A stretch of 64,000 nt of DNA from NCBI RefSeq assembly GCF_012911875.1, contig NZ_JAAXKZ010000008.1, forward strand, positions 1-64,000, read 5' to 3'. The DNA is from Pseudonocardia bannensis (GTDB lineage Bacteria > Actinomycetota > Actinomycetes > Mycobacteriales > Pseudonocardiaceae). This document shows, in pieces, positions 45,444 through 53,984 of the stretch. The notes under the pieces are model-generated. The model was not told the DNA's origin. It worked only from the letters and a program-made list of their open reading frames with translations, and ran no database searches. The translations under genes were made by a program, and so were the position numbers. Position 1 is the first letter of the stretch; each line of letters begins with the position of its first letter.

Positions 45444-46357
45444 GACAGCCCCGCCACGGTCTGCCACGCCGGGCCTGCCGCGGGGGCGTCGTCGCGGGCC
45501 ACGTTGCACTCGATCAGCCCGTACGGCCGGTCGTCGGCGTGGAACACCTCACCCGGGTTCTCCAGGCCGAAGGGACCCAGGTCGACGAGGAAGTGGTGCT
45601 TGTTCGGCGCCGAGAGCATGATCTCGGCGACCTCGGGGTGCGTGACGAGCACCGCCCGGCCCATCTCCCACAGCGTCTGCTGCAGCGCGAGGCTGTGCAC
45701 CTCGGCGAACCGCGCGAGCAGTATCTGCCGGATGTCGGCGTAGGCCTTGCCCCAGTCGATGCCCCCGTCACCGCCGGTCCCGACGTAGCGCCACCGGGCG
45801 ACCAGCGAGGTGGCCATGATCCGGTCGCCGGTCTCGCGCAGCGTGGTGTAGCCGTCACGCAGGTAGCCCCGGAACTCCGAACCGGTCGACTTGAGCACCA
45901 TCAGGTCCTTGAGCCCGGAGACCACCCAGACCCGCTGGTCCGCGCCCGTGCCCTCCACCGTGACCTGGGTCGTCCGGACCTCCTGCCCGCTGCGCACGAA
46001 CGTGTGCGGGTGCTCGGCCCCGGCGATGTTCACGCGGTTCCAGGCGTACTCCTCGACCACGACCCGCGCCCCATCGACGGGCTCGATGTCGTCGACGAAG
46101 TGCGTGGCCAGATCCAGCGCGTAGGTCTCGATCTCACCGAGGCCCTTCTCCTTGGCGTAGGCGTAGCAGGTGTTCTTCTGCGTGTCGGTCGGCAGCACAC
46201 GTGCCTGGTCGCCGGTGGTGTGCGCGTCGGTGAAGTCCCCGCGCAGCGACGTCGAGACGTTGACGTCGCGGATCTCGTGGCGGTCGGTGTCGCGGTAGAT
46301 CCGCACGACCCGGTTCTCCGCCTTGCCGTACTGGTTGGGTCCCAGAACGATGGACAT
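45440..46357 (-). CDS. uox: Urate oxidase (uricase)
   Basis: 305 residues of the cofactor-free T-fold uricase: GPNQYGKAENRVV with the catalytic Lys, PTDTQKNTCYAYAKEKG with the catalytic Thr, LKSTGSEFRGYLRDGYTTL (urate-binding Phe and Arg), and SAPNKHHFLVDLGPFGLENPGEVF near the end. It oxidises urate to 5-hydroxyisourate. Starts 3 bp after the UraH stop. Confidence 0.96.
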   Translation of the reverse strand: MSIVLGPNQYGKAENRVVRIYRDTDRHEIRDVNVSTSLRGDFTDAHTTGDQARVLPTDTQKNTCYAYAKEKGLGEIETYALDLATHFVDDIEPVDGARVVVEEYAWNRVNIAGAEHPHTFVRSGQEVRTTQVTVEGTGADQRVWVVSGLKDLMVLKSTGSEFRGYLRDGYTTLRETGDRIMATSLVARWRYVGTGGDGGIDWGKAYADIRQILLARFAEVHSLALQQTLWEMGRAVLVTHPEVAEIMLSAPNKHHFLVDLGPFGLENPGEVFHADDRPYGLIECNVARDDAPAAGPAWQTVAGLS

Positions 46358-46360
46358 CGG

Positions 46361-46708
46361 TCAACTCCCGCGGTACGTCGAGTAGGCGTAAGGACTGAGC
46401 AGCACCGGCACGTGGCAGTGCCGCTCCGGGCCGGGCAGGGCGAAGGTGACGGCGACCTCCGGGTAGAAGCCGCGCTGACCGGTGGCCGCGAAGTAGGCGC
46501 CGGTGTCGAGGACGAGCCGGTAGGTGCCCGCCTCGGCGGTGCCGGGGCCGAGGTCACGGGCCCGCCCGTCGGCGTCGGTGTGCGACTTGGCGAGGACGGC
46601 GATCACGTCCGAGCCGCCGTCGGACAGCCGCTCCAGGCGCACCGGCACCCCCGCCGCCGGTCTGCCGTGTGCGCTGTCGAGCACGTGCGTGGTCACGGCG
46701 CTGGTCAC
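46361..46708 (-). CDS. uraH: 5-hydroxyisourate hydrolase (transthyretin-like)
   Basis: 115 residues: SAVTTHVLDSAHGRPAAGVPVRLERL at the N-terminus with the catalytic His, HCHVPVLLSPYAYSTYRGS at the C-terminus with the diagnostic YRGS. It hydrolyses 5-hydroxyisourate to OHCU. GTG start overlapping the uraD stop (GTGA). Confidence 0.95.
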   Translation of the reverse strand: MTSAVTTHVLDSAHGRPAAGVPVRLERLSDGGSDVIAVLAKSHTDADGRARDLGPGTAEAGTYRLVLDTGAYFAATGQRGFYPEVAVTFALPGPERHCHVPVLLSPYAYSTYRGS

Positions 46709-47232
46709 GTTCCCTCCTCCACCAGCCGGGCCAGCCGGCTCCTGTTGATCGCGGCCAGCTCCCGGCGGAGCACGGCCCGTTCGGTCTCGCTGTCGTTGGT
46801 GAGCCGGCGGTGCAGGTCGTCGAGGAGGTCCTCGGCGCTGCGTCCGGCTGCCGCGACCAGGTACACCTGGCCGAAGCGCTGCTCGTAGCGCTCGTTGCCG
46901 GTCGCGATGGCCCGCCGCGTCGCCGCGTCGGCCCGCCCGACGGCGGACTGCTCGCGGGCCGAGGCCGCGTCGCCGTCGCGGCGCTCCCCGATCCGGGGGT
47001 GGCCGTCGAGCGCGTCGTCGAGGTCGGCATCGGTCAGGTCGTCGAGCGCGCGGTCCGCGGCCTCGTAGAGCTCCGCCGGCGAGCCGTAGGGCCGGCCGGC
47101 TGCCAGCCGCTGCGCCCACCGGGGCGAGGAGCAGCAGGTCAGCAGCGCCCGCCGCGCCTCCTCCTCGGGCAGCGCGTTGAAGCGGTCGAGGCCGCCGGCC
47201 GGCGGGGCGTCCTGTGATGGGCGTCGGTGCAT
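46705..47232 (-). CDS. uraD: OHCU decarboxylase, stand-alone
   Basis: 175 residues of the OHCU decarboxylase family. The catalytic HP motif (DGHPRIGER) and the Glu in SAREQSAVG are kept, followed by TGNERYEQRFGQVYLVAAAGRSAEDLL in place of the common KFGFPFV segment. It makes S-allantoin from OHCU. ATG overlaps the stop of the permease fusion by one base. The preceding gene encodes a second, fused copy of the domain with the opposite pattern of conserved residues. Confidence 0.9.
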   Translation of the reverse strand: MHRRPSQDAPPAGGLDRFNALPEEEARRALLTCCSSPRWAQRLAAGRPYGSPAELYEAADRALDDLTDADLDDALDGHPRIGERRDGDAASAREQSAVGRADAATRRAIATGNERYEQRFGQVYLVAAAGRSAEDLLDDLHRRLTNDSETERAVLRRELAAINRSRLARLVEEGT

Positions 47233-49169
47233 CAGTTCTGCAGGTTCTCGTAGCGCTGGGTGCGGGCGGTGTGGATCGGATTGGCGTCGGCCACCAGGTC
47301 GTCGAAGCGGTGGCCGGCGATCTTCGCGATCTCGATCAGTGCGGCGGCGTGCTCCTGCGTGGGCGAGTTGTGCAGCCGGGTCCGCCCCTGCTGCAGGATC
47401 TGGTTGCGGTCGCGCACGTCCCGGACGCAGACGATCAGCGGGAAGCCGAACTTCGACTCGTACTCCGAGGTCAGCTCCCGGAACTCCTCGTGGTCCTCGT
47501 CGGCGAGCCGGGTGAGCCCCACGGCCTCCTGGTCCCGGGCGGACATCTCCCCGGCCTCGCCCTCGGCGACGGCCTGCGACCCCAGCGCCGGGTAGTGGGT
47601 CATGAGATCGCGCTGCTGCTCGGGTGTCGCCCCGAACAGCGCGTCCTGGAACGCCGTGCGCAGGGCGTGCGTGTCGGTGAACGGGCGCTGCGCGTAGGCG
47701 TTCTCGACCGCCCAGGTGGGGCCCTGGAAGATCTTGCCGAAGGCCCGGACGAAATCGTCCTTGCTCATCTCGTTGACCTGCGAGAGCCGGATGTCGCCGT
47801 GCCCCGGGGTCCCTGCGACCGCGGGCCCGCGGCTCCTGCCCACGTGGTGGAACACGACGTTGAGCAGGATCGCCGTGAGACTGCCCAGCGTGATGCCGCT
47901 GCCCAGGATGATCTGCGCCCACGGGGGCACGGCCTTGGCGATGTCGGGCTGGGCGGTGACCAGCAGGGCCAGCCCGAGGCTGGTGCCGACGATGACGATG
48001 TTGCGGTGGTCGTTGAAGTCGACCTTGGCCAGGGTCTGGACGCCGACCACCGCGACCGTGGCGAACATCGCGAGGGCGGCGCCGCCGAGGACCGGGTGCG
48101 GGATGCCGGCGACGATCGCGCCCGCCTTGGGCAGCAGGCCCAGGATGATCATGAAGAGGCCGGCGGCCGCGACGACGTAGCGGCTCTTGACTCGGGTCAG
48201 CCGGACCAGCCCGACGTTCTCGGCGAAGCAGGTGTAGGGGAAGGAGTTGAGGATGCCGCCGAGCGTGGTGGCGAGCCCGTCCGCCCGCAACGCGCGAGCG
48301 ATGTCGTCCTTGCCGACCTTCTTGTCGACGATCTCCGCGGTGGCGAAGACGTCACCCGTGGTCTCCACCGCGGTGATCATCATGACGACGATCATCGAGA
48401 TGACCGCGGCGACGCTGAACTGCGGCCAGCCGAAGTAGAACGGCGTCGTGACGCCGACCCAGGCGGACTCGCCGACGGCGGAGAAGTGCGCGTCGCCGAG
48501 CGCCCAGGCGACCAGCGTGCCGACGACCAGGCCGACCAGGACCGCGATCGTGGCCATGAACCCGCGGAAGACGCGCTGGATGAGCACGATCAGCGCCAGG
48601 GTGCCCAGCGCGTAGGCCAGGTACCTGCCGTTGGTCGGGTCCGGGGACGAGCCACCGCCGACGGCGTCGAGTGCCGCGACCGGCAGCAGGGCGATTCCGA
48701 TGATCGTGATCACCGTGCCGGTGACGACCGGCGGGAAGAACCGGATCAGGCGCCCGAAGTACGGCGCGATGAGGAAGGTGAACAGGCCGGCCACGATGAC
48801 CGCGCCGTAGATGACCACCAGCCCCTGGGTCCCGCCGCCGGCAGCGAGCCCGATCGCGATCATCGGGGACACGGCGGTGAACGTGACGCCCTGCAGCAGG
48901 GGCAGCTTCACGCCGACCTTCCAGAAGCCGACCGACTGGATGATCGACGCGATGCCGCAGGTGAAGAGGTCGGCGTTGATCAGGTGCACCAGTTGCTGGT
49001 CGGTGAGGCCGATGGCGCCCGCCAGCAGGATCGGCACGATGACCGCTCCGGCGTAGAAGGCCAGCACGTGCTGGACGCCGTAGACCGCCAGCTTGCCGGG
49101 AGGAAGGAGCTCGTCGACCGGGTGCTTGCGTTTGCGGCGCGGAGTCGGCGCGCTGACCGATCGGGCCAT
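47232..49169 (-). CDS. NCS2 urate/xanthine permease fused to an OHCU decarboxylase-like domain
   Basis: 645 residues. Residues 1-455 are a nucleobase:cation symporter-2 transporter: GVQHVLAFYAGAVIVPILLA, VKLPLLQGVTFTAVSPM, the signature region ETTGDVFATAEIVDKKV and FAENVGLVRLTRVKSRYV, with about 14 helices. Residues 475-640 are OHCU-decarboxylase-like: INEM-type SQVNEMSKDDFVRAFGKIFQGPTWAVE, THYPALGSQAV, SARDQEAVGL and YESKFGFPLIVCVRD. At the catalytic HP position this domain has Tyr-Pro, and the Glu is Asp, so activity is uncertain. First gene of the purine operon, promoter at 49202-49266. Confidence 0.92.
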   Translation of the reverse strand: MARSVSAPTPRRKRKHPVDELLPPGKLAVYGVQHVLAFYAGAVIVPILLAGAIGLTDQQLVHLINADLFTCGIASIIQSVGFWKVGVKLPLLQGVTFTAVSPMIAIGLAAGGGTQGLVVIYGAVIVAGLFTFLIAPYFGRLIRFFPPVVTGTVITIIGIALLPVAALDAVGGGSSPDPTNGRYLAYALGTLALIVLIQRVFRGFMATIAVLVGLVVGTLVAWALGDAHFSAVGESAWVGVTTPFYFGWPQFSVAAVISMIVVMMITAVETTGDVFATAEIVDKKVGKDDIARALRADGLATTLGGILNSFPYTCFAENVGLVRLTRVKSRYVVAAAGLFMIILGLLPKAGAIVAGIPHPVLGGAALAMFATVAVVGVQTLAKVDFNDHRNIVIVGTSLGLALLVTAQPDIAKAVPPWAQIILGSGITLGSLTAILLNVVFHHVGRSRGPAVAGTPGHGDIRLSQVNEMSKDDFVRAFGKIFQGPTWAVENAYAQRPFTDTHALRTAFQDALFGATPEQQRDLMTHYPALGSQAVAEGEAGEMSARDQEAVGLTRLADEDHEEFRELTSEYESKFGFPLIVCVRDVRDRNQILQQGRTRLHNSPTQEHAAALIEIAKIAGHRFDDLVADANPIHTARTQRYENLQN

Positions 49170-49201
49170 GATGTCACCTCAGGGGGTTGGAGCCTCGACT
49201 C

Positions 49202-49266
49202 TTCCGCTATGCGGAATTACTTTTTCTTATTGCGAGAAGGCTAGGAGGACCCCCGGCGGTCGTCAA
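49202..49266 (-). promoter_or_regulatory. Purine operon promoter with tandem AllR-like operators
   Basis: Read on the minus strand: -35 TTGACG (49261-49266), 17 bp, -10 TAGCCT (49238-49243), then palindrome 49224-49238 (plus strand TTCTTATTGCGAGAA, weak) and palindrome 49202-49216 (TTCCGCTATGCGGAA, perfect 6-bp arms), 22 bp apart. Sites just after the -10 suit repression. The layout repeats that of 38403-38468. Confidence 0.72.
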
Positions 49267-49413
49267 GGATTTTCCGTGAGATTGGTCACGTGGCGTGCGC
49301 GCCATCGAGGCGGCTCCGCCACATGGGGCAACGACGCTGGGTGAATCGGCCGGTGCGGCGGCGGGAGCGCACCGGCCGCCCGCCCGGGCCGGCATCGAGC
49401 CGGCGGCCTCCCG

Positions 49414-49581
49414 CTGCAGCTCGGCGCGCTGGTGATGGCCACGAACATGACCATCGGGATGTCGCTGTGGATGCGCTACCGCGGGCACGGCTGGAGGAGC
49501 ATCACCGAGATGGGGGCGTCGATGTACATCCCGTTCATCGTGTTGTTCGTGCCGATGTGATGGAGCCTGATCTCCGGCCAC
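49414..49581 (+). pseudogene. Remnant of a small integral membrane protein
   Basis: The plus-strand frame reads LGALVMATNMTIGMSLWMRYR, then HGWRSITEMGASMYIPFIVLFVPM, a stop at 49558-49560, and WSLISGH. This looks like the middle of a hypothetical actinobacterial membrane protein (MATNMTxGMSLWMRxRGHxW pattern) interrupted by a stop codon. The sequence before 49414 and after 49581 gives no continuation. With 49170-49260 as the promoter of the neighbouring permease, this accounts for the long gap up to 49596. Confidence 0.6.
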
Positions 49582-49595
49582 CGCGCGCGGCGGGG

Positions 49596-50090
49596 TCAAC
49601 CGGCGGTGTCGCCGAAGTCCTCCGGGGACACCTCGTCGATGAACTGCCGGAACTCCCGCAGCTGGTCGGCCGGCGGGGCGTCCCCGCCGTGCGGGAACAG
49701 TTCGGCGATGGGCTGCCCGACCTCGTCGAGGACCGCCTCGTGCACCGCGATCGGGAGCCCGTCGCGAACGGCGACCGCCAGGGCGTCGCTGGGCCGCGCG
49801 GGAATGCGGGTGTCCTGGTCGAACACCAGATCGGCCAGGAAGACGCCGTCGCGCAGTTCGGTGATCTCCACCCCCTCCAGGCTGCGGCCCAGCCCGTGCA
49901 CGATCGGCCCGATCAGATCCTGGGTCAGCGGCGGGTCGCCGTCTGCGCGCGGCCCGAACGCGATCACCTCGGCCTGGGCGGGCCGCAGGAACACCGGGAC
50001 GCAGCGCTCCCCGTCGATCTCGCCGAGCAGGAGCACCGGCTCCCGGGTTCGGGCGTGGACGATCAACCTCAGCACCCGCATCGCACGCAT
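49596..50090 (-). CDS. Bifunctional nuclease family protein (DUF151)
   Basis: 164 residues matching the DUF151/BFN domain: LLLGEIDGERCVPVFLRPAQAEVIA, SLEGVEITELRDGVFLADLVFD and ARPSDALAVAVRDGLPIAVHEAVLDEVG (the RPSDALALA signature). Plant members have RNase/DNase activity; the bacterial function is not established. A disordered acidic tail follows. Single gene. Confidence 0.88.
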   Translation of the reverse strand: MRAMRVLRLIVHARTREPVLLLGEIDGERCVPVFLRPAQAEVIAFGPRADGDPPLTQDLIGPIVHGLGRSLEGVEITELRDGVFLADLVFDQDTRIPARPSDALAVAVRDGLPIAVHEAVLDEVGQPIAELFPHGGDAPPADQLREFRQFIDEVSPEDFGDTAG

Positions 50091-50163
50091 TCGTCACCCC
50101 GATTGGTCCGAAAAGTCCGGGTGCCGGTCTCCGGCACCGGCGGCGCCGTGCCCGAACGCGATC

Positions 50164-51591
50164 TCACATCCCGTGCTGCACCGGCAGCAGGCCGCGGTCG
50201 ACGGCCTTCACCAGGGCCTGGTGGTCGGCTTCGGTCTGATCGGCGTAGGCGCGGGCGAAGCGGCACAAGGCGATGTCGAGCTTGTCCGAGGAACCGGCGT
50301 AACCCGCGATCATGGACGCGCCGCTCGTGCGGGCATGCCCCTTGGCGAGCAGGTGGCCCACGATGCCGGCGTAGTCGGTGAGAGCGGCGGCGTCGATCGA
50401 GTCGAGAGCGACCGAGCCCTTCATGTTGCGGAACTGCCGCACGTAGTACTGGCGCCCGTCCACGGTGGTCCATCCGAGCAGCGGGTCGCTGACGGTCTGC
50501 AGGGCCTGCTGGTACTCGACGACCCGCTGGCCCTGATGCGCGTGCCAGGCCGAGTCGCCGTGCACGAACCGCGCCAGGACCGACCGCCGGGCCTGCTTGA
50601 GCTGCAGGAAGACCACGTCCTCGGGGCTGCTGCCCTCGAGCAGCGCGACGTAGGCACGCAACCCGACGCTGCCCACGCCGACGACCTTGTGCGCGATGTC
50701 GACCAACGTGTAACCCCCGAGCGCGCGCCGCCAGTGCGGGGCGAGGGTCGCCAGGTAGTCGTCGAGCCCGGCCGCGATCCGGTCGGCCTCGGCCGGGGCG
50801 ACCCGGGTGATCAGCGGCGGTTCCTCGACGATACGCCGGCGGCCTTCGAGCTCCTCGGTGAACCGGGGCAGGGCACGGTCGCTGGTGCGCCTCCGGGCCC
50901 GTTTCGTGGCACGCTCGATCTCGGCGCGCAGCGAGGCGTCCGAGGTGGTCTCGTGCAACCGGTCCACGTCGAGGCGCTGGTAGGACCGCGAGAGCAGCGG
51001 CTGGTCGGCGAGCTCGCGGACCTCGTTGCGATACGCGGCGACGCAGGAGGCGACCGCGGCCCCGCAGCCGTCCTCGCTCGCCCCGTTCTGCCGCCCGGCC
51101 ACCCAGATGCTGCTCACGAGCCGGCGCAGGTCCCACTCCCAGGCACCGGGGTGGGCCTCGTCGAAGTCGTTGAGGTCGATGACGAGATCCCGCTCGGGGG
51201 AGGCGTAGAAGCCGAAGTTGCCCAGGTGCGCGTCACCGCACACGACCGGGGTTATCCCGGTCGCCGGCAGCCGGGCGACGTCCTCGGCCATCACGATCGC
51301 GGTCCCGCGCAGGAACCCGTACGGGGAGGCGACCATCCGGCCGACCCGGATCGGCACGAGCCCGTCCACTCGCCCCTCGTGCGACTCCATGATCAGCTGA
51401 ACCGGGTCCGGCCGGCCGGGCGGTGACCGCCAGTCGGCCAGCGCCGAACGCGGCACCCGCTTGCGCAGGCCACGTCCGATCTCGTACCGCTCCGCGCGCG
51501 AGACGGAGCGGCGACGCAGCGACGCGTAGGTCCCGCCGTCGGCATCGGCCAGCACGACGTGGCCACTCGGGGAGGCGAGTTGATCGGTCAT
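50164..51591 (-). CDS. DUF2252 family protein
   Basis: 475 residues. Kinase-like pattern of DUF2252: VVCGDAHLGNFGFYASPERDLVIDLNDFDEAHPGAWEWDLRRLVSS (GDAHxxNFG and the DFDE motif), later FVHGDSAWHAHQGQRVVEYQQALQTVSDPLLGW and YYVRQFRNMKGSV. The GDxHxxN and DFD elements resemble aminoglycoside/choline kinase catalytic loops, so a small-molecule kinase role is conceivable. Start at MTDQLASPSG; the in-frame upstream stretch looks non-coding. Function unknown. Confidence 0.88.
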   Translation of the reverse strand: MTDQLASPSGHVVLADADGGTYASLRRRSVSRAERYEIGRGLRKRVPRSALADWRSPPGRPDPVQLIMESHEGRVDGLVPIRVGRMVASPYGFLRGTAIVMAEDVARLPATGITPVVCGDAHLGNFGFYASPERDLVIDLNDFDEAHPGAWEWDLRRLVSSIWVAGRQNGASEDGCGAAVASCVAAYRNEVRELADQPLLSRSYQRLDVDRLHETTSDASLRAEIERATKRARRRTSDRALPRFTEELEGRRRIVEEPPLITRVAPAEADRIAAGLDDYLATLAPHWRRALGGYTLVDIAHKVVGVGSVGLRAYVALLEGSSPEDVVFLQLKQARRSVLARFVHGDSAWHAHQGQRVVEYQQALQTVSDPLLGWTTVDGRQYYVRQFRNMKGSVALDSIDAAALTDYAGIVGHLLAKGHARTSGASMIAGYAGSSDKLDIALCRFARAYADQTEADHQALVKAVDRGLLPVQHGM

Positions 51592-51734
51592 GTCGGCACC
51601 CGGATCTGTCGTGCGGACCGTGATCGACGATCCTACGTGCAAGATCGCGGTACGGCGAGGCGAGCGGACCACCGGCGTGCGGCCGACGGCACGTCGCGCC
51701 GCCGGTCCGTGCCGGGTGCCCCGTGCGTACCGGT

Positions 51735-52523
51735 TCAGTCGGCCGGCGGGCCCGGCACGTACTCGGCGCGCTCGTCGACGGCCCGGTAGAGCTGCAGGCC
51801 GATGGGGTCACGCATCTCCTCGGCCACGTGCGCCAGCAGCCCGGCGGTCCGGGCGAGCAGCGCGAAGCCACGCGCCAGCTCCGGCGAGAACCCGAGATCG
51901 GCCAGTGCCGCGCCGCAGACCCCCGCGCCGTTGACGGGGAGGGTGCGGCCCAGCACCTCGGGGTGCACCCGCTCGACCGCGGCGAGCAGCGACAGGTGCG
52001 GTCCCAGCACTCCTTCCCGGGCGGCGATCTCGTAGATCACGGGGGTGCGCGGATCGCCCTCCTTGTGGACCGGGTGGCCGAGGCCCGGGATCGTCTGCCG
52101 GCGCTCCCGGTACTGCCGCAGCAGCTGCATGGCGCGGGCGTCGTAGTCCGATTCGTCGCGCAGTTCGGCGGCGCCGGCGAGGCCGTCGGCGAGGAAGCGG
52201 GCGACGTCCTCGGTCACCCCGAGGAACCGCGACCCGCCCCCGAGCAGTCCACTCGCGACGGCGCCCTGGATGGACTCGGGCGCGCTGGTCAGCGTCATCC
52301 GCGACGCGATGACCATCGGGGTCAGGCCGTGATCGGTCAGGGCGACGAGCACCGCGTTGAACAGCGCGCTCTCGCCGTCGGACGGCCGGCGTCCGGCGAC
52401 CATCCAGAAGGCCAGTTCGCCGAACGACACCTTCCCCATCAGGTCGCCGGCCACATCCTGGCCCATCAACCGGATGTGGTGCAGGTCGGACGTGCCGAGG
52501 CCGGTGCGGTACGTACTGCTCAT
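51735..52523 (-). CDS. Citryl-CoA lyase (citrate synthase-like, short form)
   Basis: 262 residues, resembling the C-terminal citrate-synthase half used as a lyase: MGQDVAGDLMGKVSFGELAFWMVAGRRP at the start, GLGHPVHKEGDPRTPVIYEIA with a catalytic His, VNGAGVCGAALADLGFSPELARGFALLARTAGLLAHVAEE. Such proteins cleave citryl-CoA or related malyl-type CoA esters. GCAGGAG precedes MSSTYRTG by 6 bp. It lies after the decayed CoA transferase, a common pairing in actinobacteria. True substrate unknown. Confidence 0.82.
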   Translation of the reverse strand: MSSTYRTGLGTSDLHHIRLMGQDVAGDLMGKVSFGELAFWMVAGRRPSDGESALFNAVLVALTDHGLTPMVIASRMTLTSAPESIQGAVASGLLGGGSRFLGVTEDVARFLADGLAGAAELRDESDYDARAMQLLRQYRERRQTIPGLGHPVHKEGDPRTPVIYEIAAREGVLGPHLSLLAAVERVHPEVLGRTLPVNGAGVCGAALADLGFSPELARGFALLARTAGLLAHVAEEMRDPIGLQLYRAVDERAEYVPGPPAD

Positions 52524-52566
52524 CAAGGGCTCCTGCGTTCGATCGGCTGAGGGGTGCGGCGGACCG

Positions 52567-53196
52567 TCACAACGCGCCGTCCGCCCGGAGCGCCTGCGGC
52601 TCGGGGCCGCCGAGTCCGAGCAGGTCGCGGTAGATCTCGTCGTGGTGCCGGCCGAGCTCCGGCCCCGGCCGGCCGGCACGCCCGCCTCCTGCATGCAGGT
52701 GAGGACGTCGCCGCGGTCGCGTGCCCGGGTCCGGTGCGAGATCAGGACATCGAGCTCCTCCTGCTTCGCACCGCGCGCCTGATGGGGCGCGAACCGGGGA
52801 GCGCCGGACAGCTCCGGTCGCCCGATCGCCTGGCAGGAGCGGTGGAACACCGTGTCCCGATCGGCCCCGATCCGCACGTCCGAACCGGCCCGGCCGGTCC
52901 GATCCGGACCGTTCCCGGCGTTTCCCGGACACCGTCCTTTCCGGCAGCAGCGCCTCCATCAAGGCGAGCACGGCCTCGTAGATCGCGCAGTCGACCACCT
53001 GGCCGCGCCCGGTGCACTCCCGCGCCTGCAGCGCCATGGCCGCGCCCAGGGCCGCGAAGGTCCCGGCCAGGGAGTCCCCGAGCGAGACCCTGACCAGGTC
53101 CTGCCCCTGCGGGGTGCGGAGGTTGCACGGGCCGGCGTCGAGCGTCCCGGCCTCGATCACCCGGATGCCGGACAGCGGCCGATCGGCGGTCGTCAC
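52567..53196 (-). pseudogene. CaiB/BaiF-type CoA transferase, decayed
   Basis: Starts convincingly (GTG at 53196; TTADRPLSGIRVIEAGTLDAGP), then jumps to LRTPQGQDL and VRVSLGDSLAGTFAALGAAMALQARECTGRGQVVDCAIYEAVLALMEALLPE, so about 100 residues of the usual first half are missing. The next family segment (DTVFHRSCQAIGRPELSGAPRF, and EAGVPAGR) continues in another minus-strand frame at about 52660-52875, and the final HHDEIYRDLLGLG returns to the first frame. A normal copy has about 390 residues. GTGA overlap with the upstream GntR gene. Confidence 0.8.
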
Positions 53197-53897
53197 GGAT
53201 CTCCCGCCGAGCCGGACCCGGCGGCGGCATCCGCGGTCGGGTCCCGGCGCAGGTCGGTCCGCCGCAGCGTCACCCGCGCGGCCCGGATGTGGGCGCGCAT
53301 CGTGGACTCCGCCCAGTCCCCGTCGCCCGCGATGAGCGCCTCGAGGATGTCGCGGTGCTGAGCGAAGCTGCGGGCCAGCTCCTCCCGGGTGTAGTGGTGG
53401 AACGTCTCGCGGACCAGCGGCCCCTGGATCAGCACCGGGAGGATGTTGAGGAGCAGCTGGCGGTTGCCGGCCGCCCGGTGCACAGCGGCGTGGAAGGTCA
53501 GGTTGAGCTGCGTGAGACGCCGGCAGTGCTGCTCCCCCTCCTCGTCGAGCAGCCGCTCCATCTCCGTGCACAACGCGTCGAGCCGGGCGAACTCCGCCGC
53601 GTCGAGCGCACCGCACCGGGCGGCCCGCCGGGCCGCGTAACCCTCGAGCATGACGCGCAGGTCGTAGATGTCGTCGAGGTCTTCCGCGCCCCACCCGACG
53701 ACCATCGCGCCGCGGTTCGGCTGGATCTCGACGAAACCTTCGGCCTGCAGCCGGCGCAGCGCCTCGCGTACCGGCGTCCGGCTCACCCCGGTGCTCAGCG
53801 CGACGTCCTCCTCGCGCAACCAGGTCCCGGCCGGGTACAGACCGGCTGCGATGCCGTCCTGCATGGCCTTGTAGGCCACCGCGGCCGCTCTCGCCAT
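53193..53897 (-). CDS. GntR-family regulator, FCD type
   Basis: 234 residues: winged HTH at about 8-70 (LYPAGTWLREEDVALSTGVSRTPVREALRRLQAEGFVEIQPNRGAMV) and FCD ligand domain with metal-type His residues (FHAAVHRAAGNRQLL, FAQHRDILEALIAGD, MRAHIRAAR). AGGAG 4 bp before the ATG favours the start at 53897. It is very like the GntR protein at 61495, residue for residue over much of its length, so one arose by duplication. Likely controls this island through the GTATAC sites. Confidence 0.92.
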   Translation of the reverse strand: MARAAAVAYKAMQDGIAAGLYPAGTWLREEDVALSTGVSRTPVREALRRLQAEGFVEIQPNRGAMVVGWGAEDLDDIYDLRVMLEGYAARRAARCGALDAAEFARLDALCTEMERLLDEEGEQHCRRLTQLNLTFHAAVHRAAGNRQLLLNILPVLIQGPLVRETFHHYTREELARSFAQHRDILEALIAGDGDWAESTMRAHIRAARVTLRRTDLRRDPTADAAAGSGSAGDP

Positions 53898-53984
53898 GGG
53901 GCTCCTCATGTCGGCGGCTCGACGGGTCGCCCGTGCGGGCGGGCCGGCCCGGTCACCGCGCACCCCGACGGCGCTCGCTGCGGA

